DNA of 64,000 nucleotides. Origin: Pseudonocardia sp. N23 (GTDB taxonomy: Bacteria; Actinomycetota; Actinomycetes; Mycobacteriales; Pseudonocardiaceae). Every line of letters begins with the position of its first letter. Within the stretch, counting starts at the first letter, position 1. Below the pieces are notes generated by a model. The model made no database searches. It saw only the letters and a list, made by a program, of their open reading frames with translations, and was not told the origin of the DNA. The stretch covers positions 99,845-163,844 of the forward strand of contig NZ_BEGX01000071.1 in NCBI RefSeq assembly GCF_002583555.1, read 5' to 3'. The translations under genes and the position numbers were made by a program. Positions 1 through 8,143 of the stretch are shown piece by piece.

Positions 1-539
1 ACGGCGAGAGCACCTGGAACGTCGCCGGGCTGCTGCAGGGCTGCACCCCGCACGTGCCACTGACCACCCGTGGCGCGGCCCAGGCACGGGCGGCGGCCGA
101 TGCGCTGGCCGACCGCCCCGTCGCCGCGGTCGTGTCGAGCGACCAGCGCCGGGCTGCCGACACCGCCGCCGTCGTCGCCGCCCGCCTGGGCCTGCCCGTC
201 GTCACGACGCCGGCGCTGCGCGAGCAGTGCCACGGCGCGTGGGAGGGTCGTCCCGCGGTGGGCCGGGCGGCAGCCCTCGCGTGCGCCGGTCCCGGCTGGG
301 CGCCGGCCGGCGGTGAGTCGGGGGAGGCGCTGGCACGGCGCGTCGCGACGTTCCTCGCAGGCCTCGGGGCCGGGGAGACGGTCGTCGTCTCGCACGGCGA
401 GACGTTGCGCACCGCGCTCGTGCTGCTCACCGGCGCCGCCGCGGGCGTCCCGGCCAACGGGTCCGTGACCAGCCTCGTCGCCGGTCCGGGCGGGCGCTGG
501 CAGGTCGTCGGTCCCGTGTCCGCGGGACGGTTCGCTTGA
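1..539 (+). CDS. Histidine phosphatase (CobC/alpha-ribazole phosphatase-like), 5' truncated
   Basis: The reading frame is open from base 3 and the start lies outside the window. The first visible residues, GESTWN, are what follows the catalytic Arg-His-Gly of histidine phosphatases, so the active-site His is just upstream. The downstream motif SHGET (about base 388) supplies the second active-site His. Family members remove phosphate through a phospho-His intermediate. Alpha-ribazole phosphatase (CobC) acts late in cobalamin synthesis, and the next genes are cobalamin genes, which favours that role. A C-terminal phosphatase half of a fused RNase H protein is also possible, because the N-terminus is not visible. 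The gene ends 13 bases before a cobalamin riboswitch. Confidence 0.8.
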   Translation, partial: GESTWNVAGLLQGCTPHVPLTTRGAAQARAAADALADRPVAAVVSSDQRRAADTAAVVAARLGLPVVTTPALREQCHGAWEGRPAVGRAAALACAGPGWAPAGGESGEALARRVATFLAGLGAGETVVVSHGETLRTALVLLTGAAAGVPANGSVTSLVAGPGGRWQVVGPVSAGRFA

Positions 540-552
540 CCGTGGTCGGTCC

Positions 553-735
553 GCTGTGGTGCAGTCGTCGCCGACGGCAGTGGAGGAAGTCCGGTGCGAA
601 TCCGGCGCGGTCCCGCCACTGTCACCGGGGAGCACGTCCTCACCTTCAGGGCCATGTCCAGCGTCGGGCGATCAGGCCGGGAGAACGTGCGGTGATCCGG
701 GAGCCAGGAGACTTCCTGCCGTCGTCGACACCCCG
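553..735 (+). ncRNA. Cobalamin (B12) riboswitch
   Basis: The conserved core is at 583-621: GGAAG, then a GTGCGAATC-type segment, GCGGTC and CGCCACTGT. The B12 box follows at 702-720 (AGCCAGGAGACTTCCTGCC). Order and spacing match the AdoCbl riboswitch family. It precedes a small ORF and the bluB-cobT fusion on the same strand, so B12 is expected to repress synthesis of its own lower ligand. The outer boundaries are approximate because the P1 stem was judged by eye. Confidence 0.9.
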
Positions 736-769
736 ACTTCGGAGGGCGAGGACCCTCGAGGAGGCGATC

Positions 770-1252
770 ATGGCCGGCGACGGTCAGGGCAGCACCGAGC
801 ACCCGCGGCGACGCCCGCACCCGCGTACCCCCTGCTCGCGATCGTTCAGCCGGGCGGTGTCCGCCGCCGGGCGGCTGCTCGTCGTCGGCTGCGCTGCGGC
901 CACCGCCGATCCCGGCACCGACGGTCCGCCGCCGGTGCCGTCCGAGGTCGTCGACCGGATCGACCGGGCCGACGTCGTCTTCACCGTCGGTGAGGCCGAG
1001 CCGACCGTGTTGTTCTACGCCGAGGCGTGGCGCGTCGAGCTCCTCGACGGCGTCGCCGAGGCGGACGGCAGCCACCTCGCCGCCTGGTTCGCCGCACACC
1101 CGGGCGCGACCGCGGTACTCGTCGCCCCCGGCGACCCCGGACCGGTGACGACGGCCGCGAGGGCGCTGCTGCCCGAGCTGCGCATCGAACGCCTCGACGG
1201 CCCCGGCCTGTCCCCGCCGTGGCGCTACCCGCTGGGCTGGGCGTCGGAGTGA
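770..1252 (+). CDS. Small protein of unknown function, resembles the N-lobe of tetrapyrrole methylases
   Basis: 160 residues. ATG at 770 follows a GAGG-rich stretch 35 bases after the B12 box, so this is the first gene under the riboswitch. After a basic N-terminus come GRLLVVG, a Pro-rich turn, and VVDRIDRADVVF, then near the C-terminus VLVAPGDPGPVTTAARALL. These resemble, in order, the 'G-L-VG-G, I-ADVV, SGDP' segments of SAM-dependent corrin methylases, but the protein has only about half the family length and lacks the second lobe. That likeness was seen by eye and is weak. The stop overlaps the GTG of the next gene (GTGA, 1249-1252), implying translational coupling with bluB-cobT. Confidence 0.6.
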   Translation: MAGDGQGSTEHPRRRPHPRTPCSRSFSRAVSAAGRLLVVGCAAATADPGTDGPPPVPSEVVDRIDRADVVFTVGEAEPTVLFYAEAWRVELLDGVAEADGSHLAAWFAAHPGATAVLVAPGDPGPVTTAARALLPELRIERLDGPGLSPPWRYPLGWASE

Positions 1253-2991
1253 GCGGGCACCCCACCGACGATCCCGAGGCCTTCCACCGGCTCGCCCGCG
1301 CCCGCCGTGACGTGCGCACCGGGTTCCGGGCCGACCTCGACATCGACGACGACGTCCTGCACCGCGTTCTCGCCTCCGCCCACACCGCGCCCAGCGTGGG
1401 GCACTCGCAGCCGTGGGACTTCGTCGTGCTGCGCGACCGTGGCGTCCGTGAGCGGGTCCGTGCCCTCGTGGACCGCCACCGCGCCGCCTACGCCGCGTCG
1501 CTGCCCCGGGCCCGCGCCGCGGCGTTCACCGGGCTGCGGGTCGAGGCGATCCTGGAGACGCCGGTCAACCTCGTCGTCACCAGCGACCCGACGCGCGGCG
1601 GCCGGCACACCCTCGGCCGCTGGGCCCAGCCCCGGATGGGGACGTTCTCCGCGGTCACCGCGGTGCAGAACCTGTGGCTGGCCGCTCGCGCCGAGGGCCT
1701 GGGCGTCGGCTGGGTGAGCTTCTTCGACGACGACGGCGAACGCGAGCTCGCCACGCTGCTGGGGCTGCCCGCACACGTCGAGGTCGTCGCCTACCTGTGC
1801 GTCGGGCACGTCGACGCCTTCGCCGACGCGCCCGAGCTGGAGACGGCGGGGTGGTCGCGCCGGCGGCCGCTGCGCTGGGCCGTGCACCACGACGTCTACG
1901 GCCGCCGCGGGCTGCCCGGGGAGGAACCGATGGACCTGATCGACGAGACCGTCGCCGCGATCGCACCCGTGTCGGAGGCCGCGCGCGCGGCGGCGCGGGA
2001 GCGGCTCGACCGGATGACCAAGCCGCGGGGGTCGCTGGGGCGCGTCGAGGACGTCGCGGTCGCGCTGGCCGGTGTCGCCGACGCTTGCCCTCCGCCGCTG
2101 CCCGAGCCCGCCGTCGTCGCGGTCTTCGCGGGCGACCACGGCGTCCACGCCCGAGGGGTGACGCCGTGGCCGCAGGAGGTCACGGCGCAGATGGTGGCCA
2201 ACTTCCTGGCCGGCGGCGCGGTCGTCAACGCGTTCGCCCGCCAGCTCGGCGCGGAGGTGTGCGTCGTCGACATCGGTGTCGCCGCCGACCTCGACCCGGT
2301 CCCGGGACTGTTGCCGCGCAAGGTGTCCCGCGGCACCGCCGACATGACGGCAGGGCCCGCGCTGACCCGGGAGCAGGCCCGTGCCGCGGTCGAGGTGGGC
2401 ATCGAGACCGCCCGCGACCTCGTCGCCGCAGGCAACCGCTGCCTGCTCACCGGTGACATGGGGATCGCCAACACGACAGCTGCCGCCGCGCTGATCTGCG
2501 CGTTCACCGGTGCCGGCCCGGACCTGGCCACGGGCCGCGGCACCGGCGTCGACGACGACACCCTCGCCCGCAAGACCGCTGTCGTCCGGGCGGCCCTCGA
2601 CCGCCACCGCCCCGACCCCGCCGACCCGCTCGGGGTGCTCGCGGCGTTCGGCGGCCTGGAGCACGCCGGGCTGGCCGGGCTCGTCATGGGCGCCGCGGCA
2701 CTGCGTGTGCCGGTGCTGCTCGACGGGGTGTCCGGGGGTGCGGCCGCGCTGGCCGCCGCCGCGTTCGCGCCTGCGGCCGTCGGGTACTGCCTGGCCGGGC
2801 ACCGCTCGGCCGAGCCCGGGCACACCCTCGCCCTCGACCATCTCGGGCTCGACCCGCTCCTCGACATGGGTATGCGGCTGGGCGAGGGCACCGGCGCGTT
2901 GCTGGCCCTGCCGGTCGCGCAGAGCGCCGCCCGGGCGCTGCACGACGTCGCGACCTTCGACTCGGCCGGGGTCGTCGACAAGGACGCCTAG
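1249..2991 (+). CDS. bluB-cobT: Fused 5,6-dimethylbenzimidazole synthase (BluB) and nicotinate-nucleotide:DMB phosphoribosyltransferase (CobT)
   Basis: 580 residues in one open frame. Residues 1 to about 225 are BluB, a nitroreductase-fold enzyme that converts reduced FMN to dimethylbenzimidazole; SVGHSQPWDF is the usual flavin-binding segment. Residues about 228-580 are CobT, which activates DMB to alpha-ribazole phosphate; visible motifs are DHGVHARGVT, GDMGIANTTAA and, near the end, RLGEGTGA with the catalytic Glu. GTG at 1249 overlaps the previous stop. At the junction an in-frame ATG (1930) is preceded by GGGAGGA with about 5 bases of spacing, so separate CobT might also be made. The pairing of consecutive enzymes in one chain fits lower-ligand synthesis under the B12 riboswitch. 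Confidence 0.93.
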   Translation: MSGHPTDDPEAFHRLARARRDVRTGFRADLDIDDDVLHRVLASAHTAPSVGHSQPWDFVVLRDRGVRERVRALVDRHRAAYAASLPRARAAAFTGLRVEAILETPVNLVVTSDPTRGGRHTLGRWAQPRMGTFSAVTAVQNLWLAARAEGLGVGWVSFFDDDGERELATLLGLPAHVEVVAYLCVGHVDAFADAPELETAGWSRRRPLRWAVHHDVYGRRGLPGEEPMDLIDETVAAIAPVSEAARAAARERLDRMTKPRGSLGRVEDVAVALAGVADACPPPLPEPAVVAVFAGDHGVHARGVTPWPQEVTAQMVANFLAGGAVVNAFARQLGAEVCVVDIGVAADLDPVPGLLPRKVSRGTADMTAGPALTREQARAAVEVGIETARDLVAAGNRCLLTGDMGIANTTAAAALICAFTGAGPDLATGRGTGVDDDTLARKTAVVRAALDRHRPDPADPLGVLAAFGGLEHAGLAGLVMGAAALRVPVLLDGVSGGAAALAAAAFAPAAVGYCLAGHRSAEPGHTLALDHLGLDPLLDMGMRLGEGTGALLALPVAQSAARALHDVATFDSAGVVDKDA

Positions 2992-3007
2992 AACCTGCGA
3001 CCCGGTC

Positions 3008-3047
3008 GTGAGAGGCGATCGTCGCCACAGCGACCATCGTCATTCAC
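3008..3047. repeat. REP-like palindrome, copy 1
   Basis: Imperfect inverted repeat: arms 3008-3025 and 3030-3047 with a 4-base loop, of the type GTGAGnGGCGATnGTCGC. It lies between the convergent bluB-cobT and dinB and contains the dinB stop codon (3044-3046). A sister copy is at 11981-12020. It may act as a bidirectional terminator. Confidence 0.75.
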
Positions 3048-4411
3048 CGGGGCTGCCAGCTGGCCATCGGGTCGGCGCGGGTGAGGTCCGGGTCGTCGGC
3101 GGCGAAGGTGCGGGCGGCGCCCGGGCCGGTCGCTCGCGTCTCGAACCGGACGGTGACCCGTCCGTGCCCGGCACCCTGCACCCAGCCGTGTCCGTGCTCG
3201 GGGTGGGCGACGTCGTCGCCCGCCCGCCACGGTGCCTCCGGCCCCGGTGGACGCAGCGGGCCCACCGGTTCCTCCGTCGCGACTGCCGGCGGCGGGGGTT
3301 CGGAGCCGGCGGCGACCGCGGTCCACCCGTCGGCCGAGGCGACCGCCTCGAACAGCGCGGGCGGCGGACTCTCGTCGAGACCCGACAGCGACACCCCGAT
3401 GAGCCGCACCCCGCCCTCGCCGACGGCGGTGCGCGCCAGCCGCTGCGCCACCGCGGTGAGCGTGGCGAGGTCGGTGCTCGGGTAGGCCGTGGTCTCCGAG
3501 CGGCTGGTGGTGGAGAACTCGGCGTTGCGGGCCTTCACCGTGATGGTGCGGGCGGCGCGGCCCGAGGTGAGCAGCCGCCGGTGCGCGGCCTCGGCCATGC
3601 GCGCGACCGCGGCGTGCACGTCGACCATCGAGGTCAGGTCGACGTCGAACGTCGTCTCCGCGCTGACCTGCTTCGCCGCGCCCCGCGGCGCGACCGGGCG
3701 CTCGTCGATGCCGCGGGCCAGCCGGTGCAGCTCCGCGCCGACCGCCGAACCCAGCACCCCGCCCACCTCGCGGGCGTCCATCTGCGCGAGCTGGCCGATC
3801 GTGGTCACCCCGAGCCGGCGCAGCGACTCCGCCGAGACCGGCCCGATGCCCCACAGCGCCCGCACCGGCAACGGGTCGAGCACCGCGTGCTCCTCGCCGG
3901 GATCGACGACGCGCAGCCCGTCGGGCTTGGCCAGCTCAGAGGCGATCTTGGCCAGCTGCTTGCCCGACCCGGCCCCCACCGACGCGGGCAGCCCCGTCCG
4001 CTCCCGCACCGCGGCCCGCAGCGCCACCCCGAACGCCGTGACCTCCGCGGCGGACGCGCCCGCGAGCTGCGGCGGCTCGAGGAACGCCTCGTCGAGCGAG
4101 ACCGGCTCCAGCACCGGCGCCGCCTCGCCCAGCACCGTCATCACCACGGCGCTCACCGCCTGGTAGAGCGCGAACCTGGGCGGCAGCACCGTGGCGTGCG
4201 GGCAGGCGCGGCGGGCCTGGGCCATCGGCATCGCCGACCTCGCCCCGAAGACCCGGGCCTGGTAGCTGGCGCCCGCGACGACCCCGCGCGGGCCCGCGCC
4301 GCCGACCAGCACCGGCCGGTCGGCCAGCGTGGGCCGGGTGAGCTGCTCGACCGACGCGTAGAAGGCGTCCATGTCCAGGTGCAGCACCCAGCGCCGTTGC
4401 GGACCCGTCAC
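3044..4411 (-). CDS. dinB: DNA polymerase IV (Y family)
   Basis: 455 residues. The N-terminus HLDMDAFYASVE carries metal-binding Asp13 and Asp15, and SLDEAFLE near residue 105 carries the second acidic pair of Y-family palm domains. A helix-hairpin-helix region (WGIGPVSAESLRRLG) and a little-finger domain follow. The last 80 residues form an extra C-terminal region (HPEHGHGWVQGAGHG) seen in actinobacterial DinB. The enzyme performs error-prone translesion synthesis. GTG at 4411 is chosen because CAGAAT sits 6 bases upstream, a leaderless arrangement found repeatedly in this window. No LexA box was seen directly upstream. Confidence 0.95.
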   Translation of the reverse strand: MTGPQRRWVLHLDMDAFYASVEQLTRPTLADRPVLVGGAGPRGVVAGASYQARVFGARSAMPMAQARRACPHATVLPPRFALYQAVSAVVMTVLGEAAPVLEPVSLDEAFLEPPQLAGASAAEVTAFGVALRAAVRERTGLPASVGAGSGKQLAKIASELAKPDGLRVVDPGEEHAVLDPLPVRALWGIGPVSAESLRRLGVTTIGQLAQMDAREVGGVLGSAVGAELHRLARGIDERPVAPRGAAKQVSAETTFDVDLTSMVDVHAAVARMAEAAHRRLLTSGRAARTITVKARNAEFSTTSRSETTAYPSTDLATLTAVAQRLARTAVGEGGVRLIGVSLSGLDESPPPALFEAVASADGWTAVAAGSEPPPPAVATEEPVGPLRPPGPEAPWRAGDDVAHPEHGHGWVQGAGHGRVTVRFETRATGPGAARTFAADDPDLTRADPMASWQPR

Positions 4412-4423
4412 CCGGTCATTCTG
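4412..4423 (-). promoter_or_regulatory. Leaderless -10 element of dinB
   Basis: CAGAAT (4423 to 4418) is separated by 6 bases from the GTG start at 4411, with no Shine-Dalgarno between. Confidence 0.5.
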
Positions 4424-4457
4424 GCCCGGCGCACCGACGGTTCCCGACCGGTGGTGC

Positions 4458-5021
4458 TCAGCTGTCGGCGGGGACCGGTTCGCGCCGCAACGCGTCGAGG
4501 AACCCGCGGACCGTCACCGGCCCGTCGTGCAGCACCCCGTTGACGAAGAACGAGGGTGTCCCGAGGACCCCGCTGCGCACACCCGAGTTGAAGTCGGCCT
4601 CCACCCGGTCCTCCACGAACCGGGTGTTCGGCCACAGCACCTTCTCCACCGGCTGCACGCCGATCTCCTCGGCGTAGCCGCGCAGGTCGTCCTGGGCGAG
4701 ACGGGGCTCGTCGCCGGAGAACATGCGCTCGTGCATGGGCCAGAACAGCCCCTTCAACGATGCTCCCTCCGCCGCCGTGGCCGCCGCGAGGGAGTACGGG
4801 TGCAGCTCGTAGAGGGGGAAGTGCCGGAACGCGAAGACCAGCTGGTCACCGAGGATGCGGATGACCTCCTCGACCACCGGCTGGGCCGCGCGGCAGTACG
4901 GGCACTCGTAGTCGCCGTACTCGACGAGCGAGTACGGCGCGCCCAGGACGCCGCGCAGATGGTCGTACGACCCGATGGCCGGGTCGAGCCGGGATGTGCT
5001 GATCGTCGCCCTCCTCGTCAC
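4458..5021 (-). CDS. DsbA-family thiol-disulfide oxidoreductase
   Basis: 187 residues with a thioredoxin-fold active site ECPYCRAA near residue 41 and the cis-Pro segment GTPSFFVNG near residue 158. The helical insert between them is typical of DsbA and FrnE-like proteins. No signal peptide is visible, so it probably works in the cytoplasm or needs another partner. It is divergent from nhaA with only 30 bases between the two start codons. Some actinobacterial NhaA proteins carry a DsbA-like C-terminal domain (from memory), so the pairing may reflect a functional link. GTG at 5021 is the only reasonable start. Confidence 0.88.
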   Translation of the reverse strand: MTRRATISTSRLDPAIGSYDHLRGVLGAPYSLVEYGDYECPYCRAAQPVVEEVIRILGDQLVFAFRHFPLYELHPYSLAAATAAEGASLKGLFWPMHERMFSGDEPRLAQDDLRGYAEEIGVQPVEKVLWPNTRFVEDRVEADFNSGVRSGVLGTPSFFVNGVLHDGPVTVRGFLDALRREPVPADS

Positions 5022-5039
5022 GGACCACGGGCCGCGGGG

Positions 5040-5051
5040 CAGGATTCCGGG
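5040..5051 (+). promoter_or_regulatory. Leaderless -10 element of nhaA
   Basis: CAGGAT (5040-5045) lies 6 bases before the GTG at 5052. The hexamer is weak but keeps A2 and T6. Confidence 0.35.
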
Positions 5052-6392
5052 GTGGCCGTCACGACATTAGCCGAGCGCGGGGACCTCAGCCGCGCTGCGC
5101 GCCAGTTCCTGCGCACCGAGTCGGGCTCGGCAGTCATGCTGATCGGCGCGGCACTGGTCGCCCTGGTCTGGGCCAACGTCTCGGGCAGCTACGACACGTT
5201 CTGGCACACCGAGTTCTCCCTGCGTTTCGGGGGGATGGCGCTGACCGAGGACCTCAAGCACTGGGTCAACGACGGCCTGATGGTGATCTTCTTCTTCAGC
5301 ATCGGCCTGGAGATCTCGCGGGAGATGACGCTCGGCGAGCTGCGCGGTGCCCGCGCGATCGCCGCGCCGGCCCTCGCCGCCCTCGGCGGCCTCACGGTCC
5401 CGGCGGCGCTCTACCTGGCGTTCAACCTGGGTGGCCCCGGCGCCGGGGCGTGGGGCATCGCGATCTCCACCGACACCGCCGTCCTGCTCGGCGTCCTCGC
5501 CCTCGTCGGTCCCCGCTGCCCCGACCAGCTGCGCATCTTCCTGCTCGCTCTCGCCGTCGTCGACGACGTGGGCGCGATCGCCGCGATCGCGATCTTCTAC
5601 ACCGACCACGTGAACGTCACGGCGCTGCTCATCGCGATCGGGCTGTTCGTCGCCATCGTCGCGCTGCGGTTCGTCAACTTCTGGCGAACGCCGATCTACG
5701 TGGCGATCGGCGTCGTCATGTGGGTGTTCGTGCTGGAGTCCGGGGTGCACCCGAGCGTCGTGGGCGTCACGATGGGCCTGCTCGTCAACGCCTACGCACC
5801 GCAACGGGTCGACCTGATGCGGCTGCAGCTCGCCGGCCGGAGCCTGCTGGTCGATCCCACCCCGGAGCGGGCGCTCGCTGCGCAGGCCGCCGCCGTGGGC
5901 ACTGTGTCGCCCAACGAGCGGCTGCAGCTGCGCATCCAGCCGTGGTCGAGCTATGTGATCGTCCCGTTGTTCGTGCTGGCCAACGCCGGCCTGGTGCTCG
6001 ACGGCGAGACCCTGCGCGCCGCGGCGTCCTCGCCGATCACGTGGGGCATCGTGGTCGGGCTGGTCGCCGGCAAGCTGATCGGCGTCTCCGCGGGGACCTG
6101 GTTCGCGCTGCGCACCGGCCTGGGGCGGGTCCCCGACACCTTGCGCTGGGGCCAGCTCATCGGTGGTGCCGCGTTGTCGGGGATCGGCTTCACCGTCGCC
6201 CTGTTCGTCACCGACCTCGCCTTCGAGGACGAGGCCCTCAAGAGCCAGGCGACGATCGGGATCCTCGCGGGGTCGATCCTCGCGGCGCTGCTCGGCTGGC
6301 TGATCTTCCGGCTGCTGGGGGAGCGCGGCGGGCAGTGCTCGCCCTCCGGACTCCCGGTACTGCCCCCGCGGCCGTGGCGGCCGCCGTCCTGA
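5052..6392 (+). CDS. nhaA: Na+/H+ antiporter NhaA
   Basis: 446 residues with about 11-12 hydrophobic segments. The ion-binding region shows STDTAVLLGVLAL and LALAVVDDVGAI, the latter with the paired Asp of NhaA transport cores. It exchanges internal Na+ for external protons at the plasma membrane, supporting pH and salt homeostasis. The last residues (SGLPVLPPRPWRPP) are a short non-conserved tail. The frame is open far upstream but the family N-terminus (RQFLRTESGSAVMLIGAALV) begins shortly after GTG 5052, which I take as start. It is convergent with the next gene, with a 52-base gap. Confidence 0.94.
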   Translation: MAVTTLAERGDLSRAARQFLRTESGSAVMLIGAALVALVWANVSGSYDTFWHTEFSLRFGGMALTEDLKHWVNDGLMVIFFFSIGLEISREMTLGELRGARAIAAPALAALGGLTVPAALYLAFNLGGPGAGAWGIAISTDTAVLLGVLALVGPRCPDQLRIFLLALAVVDDVGAIAAIAIFYTDHVNVTALLIAIGLFVAIVALRFVNFWRTPIYVAIGVVMWVFVLESGVHPSVVGVTMGLLVNAYAPQRVDLMRLQLAGRSLLVDPTPERALAAQAAAVGTVSPNERLQLRIQPWSSYVIVPLFVLANAGLVLDGETLRAAASSPITWGIVVGLVAGKLIGVSAGTWFALRTGLGRVPDTLRWGQLIGGAALSGIGFTVALFVTDLAFEDEALKSQATIGILAGSILAALLGWLIFRLLGERGGQCSPSGLPVLPPRPWRPPS

Positions 6393-6444
6393 TCCGAGGG
6401 CAGGTCTCCCGCCGGACGCGGCTCGGGACCGGTGGGGTCGGGGG

Positions 6445-7170
6445 TCAGGAACGGGCGGCGCGGACGCGCAGGACCGCGTCCCCGTCGTGTTCGGCCATCG
6501 GCGGCGCGAGGGCACCGACCCCGGCGACCGCGGCCGGGTGGCGCCGCCGCGGCGTGAGGTCGACCAGCCAGAACGGACCGACCGGTGCGTCGGCACCCGC
6601 CCAGTCCAGGACGGCGGCGGGCACACCGGGGGGGCTGAGCGTGATCGAGTCCATGGCCCGCGACAGCCCTTCGCCGGTGACCTTGAGCAGCGCCTCCTTG
6701 CGGGTCCAGATCCGCAGGAACTCCTCGGTGCTCGACGGTGCCGGCCGTTGCTTCTCCACCGGCGAGCTGACGTGCTCGGCCATCGACGCGACGTCCGACA
6801 GCGTCCGGTGGTGCTCGGCGTCGAGCCCGACGGCGACGTCGGCGACCGCGAGGCCGACGAGGTCGCCGGAGTGGGTGAAGGAGAACTCGGGGGCGCCGGG
6901 CTCGTCGAGACGCGGTTTGCCGTGCTGGGCGCCGCAGCGGCAGGTGCGGTCGAACCGCACGCCCGCGGGGTGGGTGGCGGTGCGCTCGCCGAGGACGATG
7001 CGGGTCAGCGCGTGCGCGGCGAGGTAGCGGCCGGCGTCGTCGGGCCTGCGGAAGGCGCGCAGCCGGGTGCGTTCGTGCTCGTCGAGAAGGGTGACGAGGT
7101 CGGGCCGGGTGGCCGGGTCGATCGGGCGCGCCCACCAGATCGCGCACTCGGTCGGGTCGGGGACGGACAC
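6445..7170 (-). CDS. 4'-phosphopantetheinyl transferase (Sfp type)
   Basis: 241 residues. Signature elements are GKPRL, FSFTHSGDLVGLAV, the Mg-binding VGLDAE and WTRKEALLKVTGEGL, in the order of Sfp-type enzymes. It transfers phosphopantetheine from CoA to carrier proteins of fatty acid, polyketide or peptide synthases. CRCGAQHGKPRL contains an extra Cys pair. The frame extends to an ATG at 7260, but the family N-terminus (ECAIWWARPIDP) starts just after GTG 7170, and GACCCT lies 6 bases upstream of it. No synthase genes are next to it, so it probably serves carriers encoded elsewhere. Confidence 0.9.
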   Translation of the reverse strand: MSVPDPTECAIWWARPIDPATRPDLVTLLDEHERTRLRAFRRPDDAGRYLAAHALTRIVLGERTATHPAGVRFDRTCRCGAQHGKPRLDEPGAPEFSFTHSGDLVGLAVADVAVGLDAEHHRTLSDVASMAEHVSSPVEKQRPAPSSTEEFLRIWTRKEALLKVTGEGLSRAMDSITLSPPGVPAAVLDWAGADAPVGPFWLVDLTPRRRHPAAVAGVGALAPPMAEHDGDAVLRVRAARS

Positions 7171-7318
7171 GTGGTCAGGGTCGCACGGCGTGGCGCCGTC
7201 ATCGAGCGGGCGTGACGGGCGCGACGCGGGGACCGCGTGCGCGGGACGCGGCAGCAACACCGCGTCCCGCGCACGGCCCCCCGATGCGGCCCGCCGTCAC
7301 CAGCGACGGGCCGCGGTG

Positions 7319-7546
7319 TCAGCCGCTGCGGCGGGCGGCGAAGTCGCTGCGCGGGTGCAGCGGCTTCGTCGACACCGAACCCTGGCGCGTGGACGGCGCT
7401 CCCGGGTTCGTGCGCTGGGGCTGGTTCCCACCCTTGCGGCGCGCGCGGCGTTCGGCGCGGTTGAGGACGGGCTGGTCCGCGTCACCCGCTGTGGTTGCGG
7501 CGGGAACGTCGGTGGTCGATCGAGGCGACGGGACAGGGGCAGTCAT
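7319..7546 (-). CDS. Small basic protein, unknown function
   Basis: 75 residues. ATG at 7546 has a clear GGAGG 5 bases upstream, which sets the start. The N-terminal third is Thr/Ser/Pro/Ala-rich and looks disordered. The rest is strongly basic: NRAERRARRKGGNQ and a C-terminal RSDFAARRSG. There is no membrane segment or known domain. A nucleic-acid or ribosome-associated role is only a guess from charge. Upstream on the same strand, about 140 bases are GC-rich with one good hairpin (7642-7667). Confidence 0.6.
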   Translation of the reverse strand: MTAPVPSPRSTTDVPAATTAGDADQPVLNRAERRARRKGGNQPQRTNPGAPSTRQGSVSTKPLHPRSDFAARRSG

Positions 7547-7743
7547 GCGGACCTCCGGGTGAGCTGGGCCGGCGCTCAGCGACGGACGGCGAGGGCCGGC
7601 CGGTGGGCTGGGACGGGGCAACCCCGCACGAACGGCGGGGGCGACTGCGGGCGGGCGCCCGCGGTCGACTCAGAGGAAGAAACGCATGGGCGAGAAGGTA
7701 GCGGGGTGTGTCATGTTGCCGCCACTGAATTAACGTCGACACC
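7547..7743. other. Intergenic region
   Basis: It holds the likely leader of the small basic gene, with a hairpin at about 7642-7667, and the -10-like TAACGT of the relic at 7744. A 15-codon ORF (7686-7733) starts ATG after AGGAAGAAACGC but is too short to support as a gene. I see no structured RNA family. Confidence 0.4.
7731..7743 (+). promoter_or_regulatory. Leaderless-type -10 before the oxidoreductase relic
   Basis: TAACGT (7731-7736) is 7 bases before GTG 7744; the promoter outlived the gene it served. Confidence 0.35.
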
Positions 7744-8088
7744 GTGACCAGCGCGAACGTGGCCCCGGACGTGGTCGTCGTCGGCGGTGGGATCGCCGGG
7801 GCGTCGGCGGCGACGTACATCCCCGGGCACGGTACCGGCCCGGTCCGGGCTCTCGTTGCGGCCTGCCTGCCCCGGTTCGCCGCACTCGCCGAGGAGTTCG
7901 GCGCGGCCCCGCCGCTGACCCCGGTGCTGCGGCGCGGCGACGATCGGGCTGACGCCGTTGCGGCGCACGGCGGCGGTGCTGTCGGTGGCGGAGCCGGAGC
8001 GGCTCGTGGGCGTCGACGCCCGCCCCGACGAGGTCGAGGTCGCGCCGGCGCTGGAGCGGGTCGCCGCGGTGCCGACCCGGCGGAGCTG
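7744..8088 (+). pseudogene. Relic of an FAD-dependent oxidoreductase (DAO family)
   Basis: GTG 7744 opens a frame with the dinucleotide-binding start DVVVVGGGIAGASAA, then jumps directly to sequence like TGPVRALVAACLPRFAALAEEFG. That implies an internal deletion relative to family members of 350-400 residues. From about 7950 the homologous-looking text (TPLRRTAAVLSVAEPERLVG) continues in another frame, implying a frameshift, and stops near 8088. The FAD-binding half and the catalytic half are both incomplete, so no activity is expected. It lies directly upstream of the P450 and may once have shared its pathway. Confidence 0.75.
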
Positions 8089-8130
8089 AGCCCGTCCCAA
8101 CTCATGTAAGCGGGCGCTCACCGTCGATGG

Positions 8131-8143
8131 CACGATGGTGTGC
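8131..8143 (+). promoter_or_regulatory. Leaderless-type -10 of the P450 gene
   Basis: CACGAT (8131-8136) is 7 bases before ATG 8144. The same hexamer precedes lppM. Confidence 0.35.

Noticed and set aside
1225..2943. Long minus-strand open frame of over 500 codons across bluB-cobT
   Set aside because: It is a GC-driven shadow with low-complexity composition and no domain; the plus strand encodes two clear enzymes.
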